Shown: positions 8,729-18,584, counted from the stretch's first letter. The stretch is 64,000 nucleotides of DNA from Arthrobacter sp. C2 (GCA_024207135.1 CP042428.1:3720001-3784000), one strand, 5' to 3'. Translations and numbers: made by a program. The notes: generated from the letters alone by a model not told the origin.

Positions 8729-10582
8729 ATGAGCATGGAAAACGCGGCCTGGCATTCGCTGTGGCGGATGTCCGGCGACAAGGGCAAGGCCTACGCGGAC
8801 ACGACCCCGCGGCGGGTGCTGTCCTTTGCGGCGAGCTACAAGAACAGGTTGCTGGTCTTCGTGCTCTTCTCGGTGTTCTCCGCGGTGCTGGCGGTGATCA
8901 CCCCGGTGCTGGCCGGGCGCGTGGTCGATGCCATCGTGGCCCAGACCGGGGTCCAGGTGGTGCTGAAGCTGGCCGGGATCATCGCGATCGTGGCCGTCGC
9001 CGATGCCGTCGTCTCGCTGGTGGTGCGCTGGTATTCCTCGCGCCTGGGCGAGGGAATCATCTACGATCTGCGCACCGCGGTCTTTGACCACGTGCAGAAG
9101 ATGCCCGTGGCCTTCTTCACCCGCACCCGCACCGGCGCGCTGGTCAGCCGGCTGAACAACGACGTGATCGGCGCACAGTCCGCCTTCGCCGGCACGCTCT
9201 CGGGCCTGGTGTCCAACACCGTGGCCCTGCTGCTCACCGCCGGGGTCATGTTCTCCACCTCCTGGCAGGTCACCGCGCTGGCGCTGGTGCTGCTGCCGAT
9301 CTTCCTGCTCCCGGCCCGGCACTTCGGCAAGTCCATCGCGATGCTGCGCCGGGAATCGGCCGACCTGAACGCCTCCATGGGCACCCAGATGACCGAGCGC
9401 TTCTCCGCCCCCGGCGCCACCTTGATCAAGCTCTTTGGCCGCCCGGCCGAGGAATCGGCGCAATTCGGGCTGCGCGCCGGACGGGTGCGGGACATCGGGG
9501 TGAAGATGGCCATGCGCCAGTTCTTCTTCGTCGCCATGCTCACCCTGGTCGCCGCCCTGGCCCTGGCCCTGGTCTACGGGCTCGGCGGGGTCTACGCCAT
9601 GCGCGGGGAACTGGCCGCCGGCGACGTGGTGGTCCTGGGCATGCTGCTGACCCGGCTCTATGCCCCGCTGACAGCCCTGGCCAACGCCCGCGTGGAGATC
9701 ACCAGCGCGCTGGTCAGCTTCGACCGCGTCTTTGAGATCCTCGACCTCGAGCCGCTGATCCACGATGCACCCGATGCCCGGGTGCTGGATGCCGGACCGG
9801 TGTCGGTGAAGTTCACCAACGTCTCCTTCGCCTACCCCAGCGCCGAGAAGGTGTCCCTCGCCTCGCTGGAGGACGTCTCGGTGCTCGACACCCGGGGAGG
9901 GGAAACGGTGCTGCACGGCATCGACTTCGAAATCCCGGCAGGGTCCACGGTGGCCCTGGTTGGTTCCTCGGGCGCCGGCAAGTCCACCATCGCCTCGCTG
10001 CTGGCGCGGCTCTACGACGTGGATTCGGGCAGCGTGCAGCTGGCCGGCGTCGACATTCGCAAGCTCAAGCTCGACTCGCTGCGCTCCACGGTCTCGATGG
10101 TCACCCAGGACGGGCACCTCTTCCATGAGACCATCGGGTCGAACCTGCGCCTGGCAAAGCCCGAGGCCAGCGACGCGGAGATCTGGCAGGCCCTGGAAAG
10201 GGCACGCTTGGAACCGACCATCTCGGCGCTGCCCGACGGGCTGGACACCGTGGTGGGGGAGCGCGGCTACCGGCTCTCGGGCGGGGAACGCCAGCGCATG
10301 ACCATCGCCCGGCTGCTGCTGGCCGCCCCGCAGGTGGTCATCCTGGACGAAGCCACCGCGGCGCTGGATTCCGCCAACGAGGCCGCCGTGCAGGCGGCAC
10401 TGGCCGAGGCCCTGCAGAACCGCACCGCGCTGGTGATCGCCCACCGGCTCTCCACCATCCGCTCGGCGGACTTGATCCTGGTCATCGAGGACGGGCGGGT
10501 CGCCGAGCGCGGCACCCACGCCGAGCTCATGGCCGTGCGCGGGCGCTACGCCGAGCTGCACGACACCCAGTTCGCGCAGTGA
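8729..10582 (+). CDS. ABC transporter, fused permease and ATPase
   Basis: 617-aa half-transporter of the exporter type: six transmembrane helices (about residues 35-330) then a nucleotide-binding domain. Walker A is GSSGAGKST (412-420), the Q-loop VTQDGHLF, the signature LSGGERQR (516-523), Walker B VVILDEATAALD (about 537-548) and the switch His in IAHRLS. Between the A-loop SFAYPS and Walker A there is an extra segment of about 20 residues (EKVSLASLEDVSVLDTRGGE). It would act as a homodimer or with a partner, exporting lipids, peptides or drugs; the substrate cannot be told from sequence. It converges on the Nudix gene with a 9-bp gap. Confidence 0.92.
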   Translation: MSMENAAWHSLWRMSGDKGKAYADTTPRRVLSFAASYKNRLLVFVLFSVFSAVLAVITPVLAGRVVDAIVAQTGVQVVLKLAGIIAIVAVADAVVSLVVRWYSSRLGEGIIYDLRTAVFDHVQKMPVAFFTRTRTGALVSRLNNDVIGAQSAFAGTLSGLVSNTVALLLTAGVMFSTSWQVTALALVLLPIFLLPARHFGKSIAMLRRESADLNASMGTQMTERFSAPGATLIKLFGRPAEESAQFGLRAGRVRDIGVKMAMRQFFFVAMLTLVAALALALVYGLGGVYAMRGELAAGDVVVLGMLLTRLYAPLTALANARVEITSALVSFDRVFEILDLEPLIHDAPDARVLDAGPVSVKFTNVSFAYPSAEKVSLASLEDVSVLDTRGGETVLHGIDFEIPAGSTVALVGSSGAGKSTIASLLARLYDVDSGSVQLAGVDIRKLKLDSLRSTVSMVTQDGHLFHETIGSNLRLAKPEASDAEIWQALERARLEPTISALPDGLDTVVGERGYRLSGGERQRMTIARLLLAAPQVVILDEATAALDSANEAAVQAALAEALQNRTALVIAHRLSTIRSADLILVIEDGRVAERGTHAELMAVRGRYAELHDTQFAQ

Positions 10583-10591
10583 TCGCCGGGC

Positions 10592-10993
10592 TCAGCGGCC
10601 CAGCAGTCCCGGCAGCACCTTGTCCCGCAGCAGCGGGGCGATGTCGCCGCGGGTGAGCGCTGCCGCCGGGTCGATCCAGAGCATCTGTTCGATCTCGGCC
10701 TGGACCTTGGGCGTGTCGGAAGTGCATGCCCCGAAGAGGTGCGCATGGATATCGGTGTCGGCCTCATTGGCCGCCGGGCCCTTCCACAGGCCCATGGAAT
10801 CGACCTGGCCAGGGGCGAAGGCCAGCCCCAGTTCCTCCTGGACTTCGCGCAATACCGCGGCCATCGGGCTTTCGCCGGGTTCGAGCTTGCCACCGGGCTG
10901 CATGAACATCACGGTGCCCTGTTTACGCACCAAGAGGATGCGTCCGGAGGGGTCGAGCAATTGCAGGGCGGCGATGGTAAGAATCTTTGGCAC
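10592..10993 (-). CDS. Nudix hydrolase
   Basis: 133-aa protein with a complete Nudix box at residues 35-56 (G-x5-E41-x7-R49-E50-V-Q-E53-E54-L-G), which binds Mg2+ and cuts nucleoside diphosphate linkages. The segment before it, ILLVRKQGTVMFMQPGGK, is typical of small actinobacterial members with house-cleaning or unknown substrates. The start ATG at 10993 gives MPKILTIAALQLLD, beginning with the first beta strand. It is divergent from the ROK regulator, with an 8-bp inverted repeat between them. Confidence 0.92.
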   Translation of the reverse strand: MPKILTIAALQLLDPSGRILLVRKQGTVMFMQPGGKLEPGESPMAAVLREVQEELGLAFAPGQVDSMGLWKGPAANEADTDIHAHLFGACTSDTPKVQAEIEQMLWIDPAAALTRGDIAPLLRDKVLPGLLGR

Positions 10994-11015
10994 AACTTGA
11001 GCTTAACAACCATTC

Positions 11016-11047
11016 AAAGCACAGGTGGGGGTGATAACGTGCTTTGT
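11016..11047. promoter_or_regulatory. Inverted repeat between Nudix and ROK genes
   Basis: CAAAGCAC (11016-11023) and GTGCTTTG (11040-11047) form perfect 8-bp arms 16 bp apart, just upstream of the Nudix start and about 155 bp before the ROK start. It could be an operator for the ROK regulator or a hairpin. Nothing further supports either reading. Confidence 0.4.
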
Positions 11048-11201
11048 GGACAGGCCTCGGCGCGCGTTTTTCCATTTAACGGTGGATACTGGAGTCAATT
11101 CGGCCAGGCGCCACGTCCGATGAACCGGCCTAGTCATTGGGGACTAACGGTTCGGGCAAGGCCAACGGGGGATCAAATGTGGATCTACAAATGGAGAATT
11201 G

Positions 11202-12431
11202 ATGCAGCGGGGCACCAACTTAGGTCGACTCGGGGATTTTAATCAGGCGGTCATCTTTGAATCGATCCGCCGTGCAGCCGACGGGGTCAGTCGCGTAGAG
11301 CTCGCCGGCTCCACCGGGCTTTCCCCGCAAACCATCTCAAACGTCGTGCGGCGTCTTCTGGACGAGGGGCTCGTCCGCGAGGACCGCACGATTGTTTCCG
11401 GTCCGGGCAAGCCCCGAACCGTTCTGGAACTCGAAGCCAACCGCATGGTGGCCGTGGGCATCCACCTCGACCCGGGTGTCATCACCGTGGTCATGCTGAA
11501 CCTCCGCGGCGAAATCATGCACTCGCGTCGCCTGGACATCCCTGCCGTCGAGGTTCCCGAGAAAACCATCGAGACCATGGCACAGACCGTGGACGAGATC
11601 ATCTCCGAATCCGGCGTGCCGCGCAGCAACGTGCTTGGCGTGGGCGTGGTGGTCCCCGGACCGCTGGATCCCGTGCGCGGGGTCATGATCGACCCGCCGT
11701 TGCTCGACGGCTGGAAAGACGTCGACATGGTCGAACCGCTGCACCGGATGCTCAAGCTCGACGTGGTCATCGAAAAAGACACCATTGCCGCCTCCATCGC
11801 CGAGCAGTGGAAGGGCAACGACGCCGAACGGGACAACTTCGTCACGATGTATGTGGGTGCCGGAATCGGCGCAGGCATGGTCCTGAATGGGGAAATCCAC
11901 CGCGGCATCAGCAACAACGCCGGCGAGATCGGGCACTACTCCACCGGTGTCGTTTCCCAGGAATGCGAGATCTGCGGCCGCAACGACTGCCTGCACGCCT
12001 CCTTGTCGTTCAACCTGATCGCGCAGCGTGCCCGCGCACGAGGGCTGGGCCTCACGGTGCCCGACGACGGCACCGCGGAACAGCGTGCTGCAGGCATGAA
12101 CGAAATCGTGGCGCTGGCGAAGTCCGGCAATGAAACCGCCGTGGAACTGATCCGCGAATGCATGGGACACGTCGGCCAGGTCGCCGGACAGCTGTGCAAC
12201 ACCCTGGACGTAGGCCTGGTGGTCCTTGCCGGGCCATTGTGGTCCGAGGTCGGCCAGTGGTGTCTGGAAGACGTGCGGGCAATCATCAACGAACGCTTCA
12301 GCTCCAAGAACGTCCATGCGGTCGAGGTCCGATCCTCGACCTTGGGCCATGAAGTGGGTGCGATTGGCGGTGCCTGCGTCGTCATGGACGAGAGCCTCTC
12401 GCCCAAGGCCGCCGCGCTGTTGTTGCGCTAA
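11202..12431 (+). CDS. ROK family transcriptional repressor
   Basis: 409-aa regulator of the ROK family. The N-terminal winged helix (about residues 10-65; RVELAGSTGLSPQTISNVVRR) binds DNA, and the C-terminal sugar-kinase-like domain would bind a sugar. The zinc site reads CEICGRNDCLHA after GEIGHYS. The ATP loop is weakened (AVGIHLDPGVITV instead of GIDIGGTK), typical of non-catalytic ROK repressors. ATG 11202 follows GGAG with a 5-base gap. No sugar transporter is adjacent, so the regulated genes are not evident. A strong hairpin terminates it. Confidence 0.9.
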   Translation: MQRGTNLGRLGDFNQAVIFESIRRAADGVSRVELAGSTGLSPQTISNVVRRLLDEGLVREDRTIVSGPGKPRTVLELEANRMVAVGIHLDPGVITVVMLNLRGEIMHSRRLDIPAVEVPEKTIETMAQTVDEIISESGVPRSNVLGVGVVVPGPLDPVRGVMIDPPLLDGWKDVDMVEPLHRMLKLDVVIEKDTIAASIAEQWKGNDAERDNFVTMYVGAGIGAGMVLNGEIHRGISNNAGEIGHYSTGVVSQECEICGRNDCLHASLSFNLIAQRARARGLGLTVPDDGTAEQRAAGMNEIVALAKSGNETAVELIRECMGHVGQVAGQLCNTLDVGLVVLAGPLWSEVGQWCLEDVRAIINERFSSKNVHAVEVRSSTLGHEVGAIGGACVVMDESLSPKAAALLLR

Positions 12432-12451
12432 ACGGTCATATATTGCGTCGA

Positions 12452-12485
12452 TGGGTCGTCGGATGTGACTATCTGACGACCCATT
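12452..12485 (+). terminator. Terminator after ROK repressor
   Basis: ATGGGTCGTC (12452-12461) pairs with GACGACCCAT (12476-12485). The stem extends inward by GGAT/ATCT to 14 bp around the loop GTGACT, and a T-containing tail follows. Confidence 0.75.
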
Positions 12486-12906
12486 GTCTTACTACTGATG
12501 GGTCGGTTGACAATCTATCTCTAATGGATTTAGATGACCGGTAAGAGTTGGTTGCAACCGAGCTGCCCACCGTTGTTTGTGTGACAGTCTTGATTTTCCG
12601 CAAAGCTAACGCGTGGGGGAACGGCAGGTCGGCTGCTGGGGACCCGGCTCTTAACGCCGTCGACCGGTGCCGTGGGATGTAATGGGAGTTATCCCACGGT
12701 TTCACCGGTCGGCGGCACCTTTTTCTTAACGCCGGATTGTGTGGCACGGCCCGAAACCACACGGGGCGATGGATGCCATGACGACCACGGCCTGCATGTG
12801 CCTAACCCAGGAAACCGGGCATCGGCGGGGCCGTCAGGCACGTGCCACTTGGTCAACCTGCGGCGGGGCCCAGGTGTCCGGGCACGCCCGAATCAGGGCC
12901 AACGGC
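12486..12906 (+). other. Gene-free structured region, possible small RNA
   Basis: About 420 bases without a believable reading frame. It has a perfect TTGACA (12508-12513) with TTAGAT 17 bp downstream, a weak -10. Near its end GACCGGTG (12662-12669) plus CCGTGGGAT (12670-12678) pair with ATCCCACGG (12691-12699) plus CACCGGTC (12703-12710), a 17-bp stem with a 3-base bulge. An alternative shorter stem, GGTGCCG (12666-12672) with CGGCACC (12713-12719), is followed directly by TTTTT (12720-12724). Together these resemble a short transcript of about 180-210 nt ending at an intrinsic terminator. It matches no RNA family I can name. Confidence 0.35.
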
Positions 12907-12942
12907 AAGAGCGCGACCTGCAGGTTTGCAGGTCGCGCTCTT
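12907..12942 (-). terminator. Hairpin terminator after tRNA-Arg
   Basis: A perfect 16-bp stem, AAGAGCGCGACCTGCA (12907-12922) with its complement at 12927-12942, closes a GGTT loop. It lies 3 bases beyond the encoded CCA end of the tRNA on the minus strand. No T-tract follows, as is common in actinobacteria. Confidence 0.8.
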
Positions 12943-12945
12943 GGT

Positions 12946-13022
12946 TGGTGCCCCTGACCGGAATTGAACCGATGGCCTACTCTTTAGGAGAGAGTCGCTC
13001 TATCCAACTGAGCTACAGGGGC
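12946..13022 (-). tRNA. tRNA-Arg, anticodon CCU
   Basis: A full 77-nt cloverleaf with an encoded CCA end (12946-12948). Read on the minus strand the acceptor GCCCCTG pairs with CAGGGGC, the D arm is GCTC/GAGC, the anticodon stem ACTCT/AGAGT holds the loop CTCCTAA with anticodon CCT (12986-12988 on the plus strand), and the T arm has TTCAATT. It decodes AGG. A strong hairpin terminator follows. Confidence 0.97.
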
Positions 13023-13123
13023 GCGTTTCGCCAAAAAACGATCCGGGTCAATACTAACGGTATTTGGCGAAGCTTGGTCAATGTGGCGCAGCGCGCCGCC
13101 CGGCGGCCGCGAACTTCCAGGCC

Positions 13124-13759
13124 CTAGAGCAGGCCCTTCTTGGACAATTCCCACTTTTCGCGGAACGTGCGCACAAACGAAGCGATGAGCACCCCGAAGA
13201 GGATTGCCGCGGTGGCAAAGAGCAGGATCCAGCGGGTGGTGGTCAGCGTGGAGGCCAGGGTCACGGCGGCCGGGTCCAGTGCACCGGTGAACAAGGCATC
13301 GATGGCACGGTTCTCCCACAGGTCGACGACCGCGAAGAGCATGGGCACCGCCCACAGGAGCCAGCGGCCCATGCCGCGGGAGGTGTTGATGTTCACCGCC
13401 AGCATGGTGACCAGCGCCAGGAAGAGCGGGAAGAGCAGGCCAGCGGTCTTGTGCACGTAGTTCAACTGTCCGACGGCGTCCGCATCCATGGCCTGGCGCA
13501 ACGCCTCGACGTGCCCCGCGGAGTAGCCGCCGATCATCTGGTCCGGCATGGCCAACTCGTTGGACAGATCCGTCATCTGGTTAAGCACGAGCAGGTGGTA
13601 GTACCAAAATAGGAAGAGCACCACGACGAACCCGGCAACCAGGATCAGGCTCCCGTTGCTGGCAGCCTTCTCCGGGGAGCGCTGAGTTGAGGGGTTGGGA
13701 GCCGGTGCTGCCGGGGCGGGACGGTTGTACTGCTTCTTTTTCTTCTTTGACTTGGCCAT
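13124..13759 (-). CDS. Conserved membrane protein, four helices
   Basis: 211-aa protein I do not recognise at family level. The N-terminus is very basic (MAKSKKKKKQ), then a Pro/Ala linker, then a hydrophobic helix at about residues 37-58, an exposed loop, and three more helices near 105-125, 132-150 and 175-200. The cytoplasmic C-terminus is FREKWELSKKGLL. No catalytic motif is visible. It diverges from pcrA with about 70 bp between starts. A poly-Lys start of this kind is common in small actinobacterial envelope proteins of unknown role. Confidence 0.75.
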   Translation of the reverse strand: MAKSKKKKKQYNRPAPAAPAPNPSTQRSPEKAASNGSLILVAGFVVVLFLFWYYHLLVLNQMTDLSNELAMPDQMIGGYSAGHVEALRQAMDADAVGQLNYVHKTAGLLFPLFLALVTMLAVNINTSRGMGRWLLWAVPMLFAVVDLWENRAIDALFTGALDPAAVTLASTLTTTRWILLFATAAILFGVLIASFVRTFREKWELSKKGLL

Positions 13760-13831
13760 GACCCCAATTATGCCGCCAAATGATCGGGGCCAGGCCAACG
13801 GGTGGGCGCACCGCCGTAGACTGGGGCCATC

Positions 13832-16237
13832 ATGGATTTTCTTTTCGATGACTTCGTCGCGCCCGCCCAAGCCCCGCCCCTCCCAGATGCCCAGGCGCTG
13901 CTTGCCGGGCTGAACCCCCAGCAGGAGCAGGCCGTCAAGCACGCCGGGTCCCCGCTGCTGATCGTTGCCGGTGCCGGCTCCGGCAAGACGCGCGTACTCT
14001 CGCACCGCATGGCCTATCTGCTGGCCACCGGGAGGGCGCGACCGCACGAGATCCTGGCCATCACCTTCACCAACAAGGCCGCAGCCGAGATGCGTGAACG
14101 CATCTCGGCGCTGGTGGGCGAGGACGTGGCGAAGAAGATGTGGGTGTCCACCTTCCACTCCTCGTGCGTGCGGATCCTGCGCCGCGAGGCGGCCTCGGTG
14201 GGACTGAAGTCCAGCTTCTCCATCTACGACTCCGCCGATTCCCTGCGCCTGATCACGCTGGTGTCCAAGGGCCTGGAACTGGACCCCAAGAGGTTCACGC
14301 CCAAGTCCATGGCGCACAAGATCTCCGCGCTGAAGAACGAGCTCATCGACGACGAGCAATATGCGGCTACCGTTGCCTCCAACGACCCGTTCGCCTCGGC
14401 GGTCTCGCAGGTCTACCGGGGCTACACCGAGCGGCTTCGCGCGGCCAACGCCCTGGACTTCGATGACCTCATTGCCCACGTGGTCAACATCTTCCGTGCC
14501 TTCCCGGCGGTGGCGGACAATTACCGCCGGCGCTTCCGCCACGTCATGGTCGACGAGTACCAGGACACCAACCATGCCCAGTACGCCCTGGTGCGCGAGC
14601 TGACCGGGCCCGACGGCCCGACCCCGGGCGGGGAACTGACCGTGGTGGGCGACTCCGACCAGTCGATCTACGCCTTCCGCGGGGCCGACATCCGCAATAT
14701 CGTCGAGTTCGCCAAGGACTACCCGGACGCGGTCACCATCAAGCTCGAGCAGAACTACCGCTCCACCCAGACCATCCTTTCGGCCGCCAACGAGGTCATC
14801 AAGCGCAACCCGGACCGACCCGAGAAGAGGCTGTGGACCGCCGAGGGCGACGGCGAGAAGATCATCGGCTACGTGGGGGAGTCGGAGTCGGACGAGGCCC
14901 GCTGGATCGCCGAGGAGATCCTGCGCCTGAACGACGAGGAGTCCATCCGTCCCGGCGACGTTGCCATCTTCTACCGCACCAACGCGCAGTCCCGTTCCCT
15001 CGAGGAGCAGTTGATCCGCGTGGACTTGAAGTACAAGGTCATTGGCGGAACCCGCTTCTACGACCGCAAGGAAGTCAAGGACGCCCTGGCCTACCTGCGG
15101 GTGCTGGTGAACCCGGAGGACGACATCAATGTGCGCCGGATCCTCAACGAGCCCAAGCGCGGCATCGGGGACCGGGCCGAATACTCGGTGGCCGCGCTGG
15201 CCGAACGCGAGCGGATCTCCTTCATGGAGGCGCTGCGCCGGGCCGATGACGCACCCGGGCTGGGAACCCGCGGCCAGAACATGGTCGGGGCGTTCGTGAA
15301 GATCATGGACGACCTGGCCGTGGTCGCCGACGGATCAGGCCCGGCCGAGGCGCTCGAGGCGGTGCTGGAGCAGACCGGCTACCTGGAGATGCTGCGTTCC
15401 TCCAACGACCCCCAGGACGAGTCCCGCGTGGAGAACCTTGCCGAGCTGGTGGCGGTGGTCCGGGACTTCATGAAGGAGAACCCCGAAGGCACGCTCACCG
15501 ACTTCCTCGAGCGCGTGGCGCTGGTGGCGGACGCCGACTCGATCCCCGACGCACCCTCCGACGCGGAGGGCGTGGACATGGCCCACCGTGAGGGAATGGT
15601 CACGTTGATGACGCTGCACACGGCCAAGGGCCTGGAATTCCCCGTGGTCTTCCTCACCGGCATGGAGCACGGCATCTTCCCGCACCAGCGGTCCCTGACC
15701 GATGAAAAGGAGCTGGCCGAGGAACGCCGGCTGGCCTACGTGGGGCTCACCCGGGCCCGCCAGCGCCTGTACCTGACCCGCGCCGAGTACCGCAGCCTGT
15801 GGGGCCAGTCGCAGTACAACCCCGCCAGCCAGTTCCTCGAGGAAATCCCGGAAACCCTGGTCGAGTGGAAGCGCGAGGGCACCAAGCGTTCCAGCTTCGA
15901 GTCCTTTGGCGGGAGCAGCAATTTCGCCACCAGCCGCTACGAGTCGGGCTCCTACTGGGGTGCCGGCACCGGATCCGGTGGCGGGGGCAGTCTCTCCGGC
16001 GCCCCGGAAATCCACACGCTGAGCACCGCGCCCACGGCGCGGGCCAAGGGCCGGGTGCAGCCGAACAAGGAAATCATTTCCCTGTCGGTGGGGGACAAGG
16101 TCAGCCATGGCACCTTCGGCGAGGGCGTGGTCCTGGCCCTGGAAGGCGCCGGGGACAAGACCGTGGCCAAGGTGAAGTTCGCGGACGCGGAGAAACGGCT
16201 ATTGCTGCGATACGCCCCGCTGGCCAAGCTTGACTAG
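13832..16237 (+). CDS. pcrA: ATP-dependent DNA helicase PcrA/UvrD
   Basis: 801-aa superfamily-1 3'-5' helicase used in repair and replication restart. In order: Q motif LNPQQEQAVKH, Walker A GAGSGKTR (about residue 48), DEYQDTNHAQY (motif II), GDSDQSIYAFRGAD (III), the QNYRS block, the FYRTNAQSRSLEEQL block, TLHTAKGLEFPVVF (V) and EERRLAYVGLTRARQRLYL (VI). The tail after residue 700 is a Ser/Gly-rich linker and a Tudor-like domain (VGDKVSHGTFGEGVVL), the RNA-polymerase-contact module typical of PcrA. ATG 13832 begins just ahead of the core. A GC-rich hairpin follows. Confidence 0.96.
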   Translation: MDFLFDDFVAPAQAPPLPDAQALLAGLNPQQEQAVKHAGSPLLIVAGAGSGKTRVLSHRMAYLLATGRARPHEILAITFTNKAAAEMRERISALVGEDVAKKMWVSTFHSSCVRILRREAASVGLKSSFSIYDSADSLRLITLVSKGLELDPKRFTPKSMAHKISALKNELIDDEQYAATVASNDPFASAVSQVYRGYTERLRAANALDFDDLIAHVVNIFRAFPAVADNYRRRFRHVMVDEYQDTNHAQYALVRELTGPDGPTPGGELTVVGDSDQSIYAFRGADIRNIVEFAKDYPDAVTIKLEQNYRSTQTILSAANEVIKRNPDRPEKRLWTAEGDGEKIIGYVGESESDEARWIAEEILRLNDEESIRPGDVAIFYRTNAQSRSLEEQLIRVDLKYKVIGGTRFYDRKEVKDALAYLRVLVNPEDDINVRRILNEPKRGIGDRAEYSVAALAERERISFMEALRRADDAPGLGTRGQNMVGAFVKIMDDLAVVADGSGPAEALEAVLEQTGYLEMLRSSNDPQDESRVENLAELVAVVRDFMKENPEGTLTDFLERVALVADADSIPDAPSDAEGVDMAHREGMVTLMTLHTAKGLEFPVVFLTGMEHGIFPHQRSLTDEKELAEERRLAYVGLTRARQRLYLTRAEYRSLWGQSQYNPASQFLEEIPETLVEWKREGTKRSSFESFGGSSNFATSRYESGSYWGAGTGSGGGGSLSGAPEIHTLSTAPTARAKGRVQPNKEIISLSVGDKVSHGTFGEGVVLALEGAGDKTVAKVKFADAEKRLLLRYAPLAKLD

Positions 16238-16259
16238 CTACGTTGCCAAGCGCGAGGCT

Positions 16260-16288
16260 GCCCCCGCGAACGCCATGTTTGCGGGGGC
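16260..16288 (+). terminator. Terminator after pcrA
   Basis: GCCCCCGCGAAC (16260-16271) pairs with GTTTGCGGGGGC (16277-16288) with one G-T pair and a 5-base loop, about 25 bases after the pcrA stop. Confidence 0.7.
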
Positions 16289-16476
16289 TGTGGCGGGTGT
16301 CACGGCACCTTGGGCTCTACCGTTTGTAGAACTGTGCCATTGGGCGCCAAGGCGCTAGGCTGTGGGATGGAGCCCGCCCTGTTTCCAGGATGGACTCTCC
16401 CCCTCAAAGCATGGATCCGTGTTTATGGAGCCGTGCCTTGAGTCAGCATAGACTTCGACAAGAAGGACACAAGCCC

Positions 16477-17646
16477 GTGGACCTGTATGAATACCAGGCG
16501 CGCGATATGTTCGAGTCGCACGGTGTACCCGTGCTGGCCGGCATCGTTGCCTACACACCTGAAGAAGCCAAGGCCGCTGCCGAGAAAATCGGTGGCGTCG
16601 TGGTCGTTAAAGCCCAGGTAAAGGTCGGAGGCCGCGGCAAGGCCGGTGGCGTGAAGGTCGCAAAGACCGCCGACGAGGCGTTCAAGTACGCATCCGACAT
16701 TCTCGGCATGGACATCAAGGGCCACACCGTGAACAAGGTCATGATCGCCCAGGGCGCCGACATCGCCGAGGAGTTCTACTTCTCCGTGCTGCTGGATCGC
16801 GCGAACCGCAACTACCTGGCCATGTGCTCGGTTGAAGGCGGCATGGAAATCGAGGAACTCGCCGTTGAGCGTCCCGAGGCCCTGGCCCGCATCGCCGTTG
16901 ACCCGGCCGTGGGCATCGACCAGGCCAAGGCCGACGAGATCGTTGCCGCAGCAGGCTTCGCGCCGGAGCTGACCGAAAAGGTCGCCGCGGCAATCCTGAA
17001 GCTGTGGGACGTCTTCAAGAAGGAAGACGCAACCCTGGTCGAGGTCAACCCGCTGGTTCGCACCGGCGCCGGCGACATCGTTGCACTGGACGGCAAGGTC
17101 TCCATCGACGAGAACGCCGAATTCCGCAACCCGCACCACGTCGAGCTCGAAGACAAGGACGCAGCGGATCCGCTCGAGGCCAAGGCCAAGGCGATGGACC
17201 TGAACTACGTCAAGCTGGACGGCGAAGTGGGCATCATCGGCAACGGTGCAGGCCTGGTCATGTCGACCCTGGACGTCGTTGCCTACGCCGGCGAAAACCA
17301 CGGCAACGTGAAGCCCGCCAACTTCCTGGACATCGGCGGCGGAGCCTCCGCCGAGGTCATGGCCGCAGGCCTTGACGTCATCCTGAACGACGAGCAGGTC
17401 AAGTCGGTCTTCGTGAACGTCTTCGGTGGCATCACCGCGTGTGACGCCGTTGCCAAGGGCATCGTCGGTGCACTGGCCGAGCTCGGTTCCGCAGCCAACA
17501 AGCCGCTGGTCGTGCGCCTGGACGGCAACAACGTCGAAGAGGGCCGCCGCATTCTTGCCGAGGCCAACCACCCGTTGGTCACCCTGGCAGCAACCATGGA
17601 CGAGGGCGCCGACAAGGCCGCCGAGCTCGCCAACGCAGCGAAGTAA
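16477..17646 (+). CDS. sucC: Succinyl-CoA synthetase beta subunit
   Basis: 389-aa ATP-grasp subunit of the ADP-forming succinate-CoA ligase of the TCA cycle, the usual length for the family. It begins [36 protein letters not shown] binds the nucleotide; [12 protein letters not shown] holds metal ligands; NIGGGAS-type succinate/CoA contacts appear as [12 protein letters not shown] and [14 protein letters not shown] 16477 with AGAAGGA upstream matches the family start; an in-frame ATG 29 codons earlier would add unrelated residues. sucD follows after 16 bp, one transcript. Confidence 0.97.
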   Translation: MDLYEYQARDMFESHGVPVLAGIVAYTPEEAKAAAEKIGGVVVVKAQVKVGGRGKAGGVKVAKTADEAFKYASDILGMDIKGHTVNKVMIAQGADIAEEFYFSVLLDRANRNYLAMCSVEGGMEIEELAVERPEALARIAVDPAVGIDQAKADEIVAAAGFAPELTEKVAAAILKLWDVFKKEDATLVEVNPLVRTGAGDIVALDGKVSIDENAEFRNPHHVELEDKDAADPLEAKAKAMDLNYVKLDGEVGIIGNGAGLVMSTLDVVAYAGENHGNVKPANFLDIGGGASAEVMAAGLDVILNDEQVKSVFVNVFGGITACDAVAKGIVGALAELGSAANKPLVVRLDGNNVEEGRRILAEANHPLVTLAATMDEGADKAAELANAAK

Positions 17647-17662
17647 GTAGGGATACGCGAAC

Positions 17663-18565
17663 ATGAGCATTTACCTTAACAAGGATTCCAAGGTCATCGT
17701 TCAGGGCATCACCGGTGGCGAGGGTACCAAGCACACCGCCCTGATGCTGAAGGCCGGCACCAACATCGTCGGTGGCGTCAACGCCCGCAAGGCCGGCACC
17801 ACTGTGCTGCACGGCGACAAGGAAATCAAGGTCTTCGGCGCAGTGGCGGAAGCCATCGCCGAAACCGGTGCAGACGTTTCCATCGTCTTCGTGCCGCCTG
17901 CCTTCACCAAGGATGCAGTCGTCGAGGCCATCGAGGCAGGCATCGGCCTGGTCGTTGTCATCACCGAGGGCGTTCCGGTACAGGACTCGGCCGAGTTCTG
18001 GGCCCTGGCCCAGTCCAAGGTCGACGCCGACGGCAACCAGGTCACCCGCATCATCGGCCCGAACTGCCCCGGCATCATCACCCCGGGCGAGGCACTGGTC
18101 GGCATCACGCCGAACAACATCACCCAGAAGGGCCCGATCGGCTTGGTCTCCAAGTCCGGCACCCTGACCTACCAGATGATGTACGAACTGCGCGACCTGG
18201 GCTTCTCCACCGCCATCGGCATCGGCGGCGACCCGGTCATCGGGACCACCCACATCGACGCCCTGGCTGCGTTCGAGGCGGACCCGGAGACCAAGGCCAT
18301 CGTCATGATCGGCGAAATCGGCGGCGACGCCGAAGAGCGTGCCGCCGAGTACATCAAGGCCCACGTCACCAAGCCGGTCGTCGGCTACGTGGCAGGCTTC
18401 ACCGCTCCCGAGGGCAAGACCATGGGCCACGCTGGCGCCATCGTCTCGGGCTCGGCCGGTACGGCACAGGCCAAGCAGGAAGCACTCGAGGCTGCCGGCG
18501 TAAAGGTCGGCAAGACCCCGTCGGAAACCGCAACGCTGCTGCGCGAAGTTTACGCCGCCCTCTAA
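17663..18565 (+). CDS. sucD: Succinyl-CoA synthetase alpha subunit
   Basis: 300-aa CoA-binding and phosphohistidine subunit partnering Suc[14 protein letters not shown] near the N-terminus is the CoA-binding loop, [13 protein letters not shown] follows, and [15 protein letters not shown] carries the phosphorylated His256. Length and motif order are standard. GGGATACG-type spacing before ATG 17663 is weak, but translation is likely coupled to sucC. A very strong hairpin ends the operon. Confidence 0.97.
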   Translation: MSIYLNKDSKVIVQGITGGEGTKHTALMLKAGTNIVGGVNARKAGTTVLHGDKEIKVFGAVAEAIAETGADVSIVFVPPAFTKDAVVEAIEAGIGLVVVITEGVPVQDSAEFWALAQSKVDADGNQVTRIIGPNCPGIITPGEALVGITPNNITQKGPIGLVSKSGTLTYQMMYELRDLGFSTAIGIGGDPVIGTTHIDALAAFEADPETKAIVMIGEIGGDAEERAAEYIKAHVTKPVVGYVAGFTAPEGKTMGHAGAIVSGSAGTAQAKQEALEAAGVKVGKTPSETATLLREVYAAL

Positions 18566-18584
18566 TTCCATAGAGAGCACCAAG

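Noticed and set aside
12469-12762. 97-codon minus-strand frame
   Set aside because: No ribosome site, unrecognisable Arg/Ser-rich product, and it runs through strong hairpins.
12486-12906. 6C RNA, tmRNA, RNase P RNA or SRP RNA
   Set aside because: None of their conserved sequence marks is present (no C-rich loop pair, no tag frame, no SRP tetraloop region).
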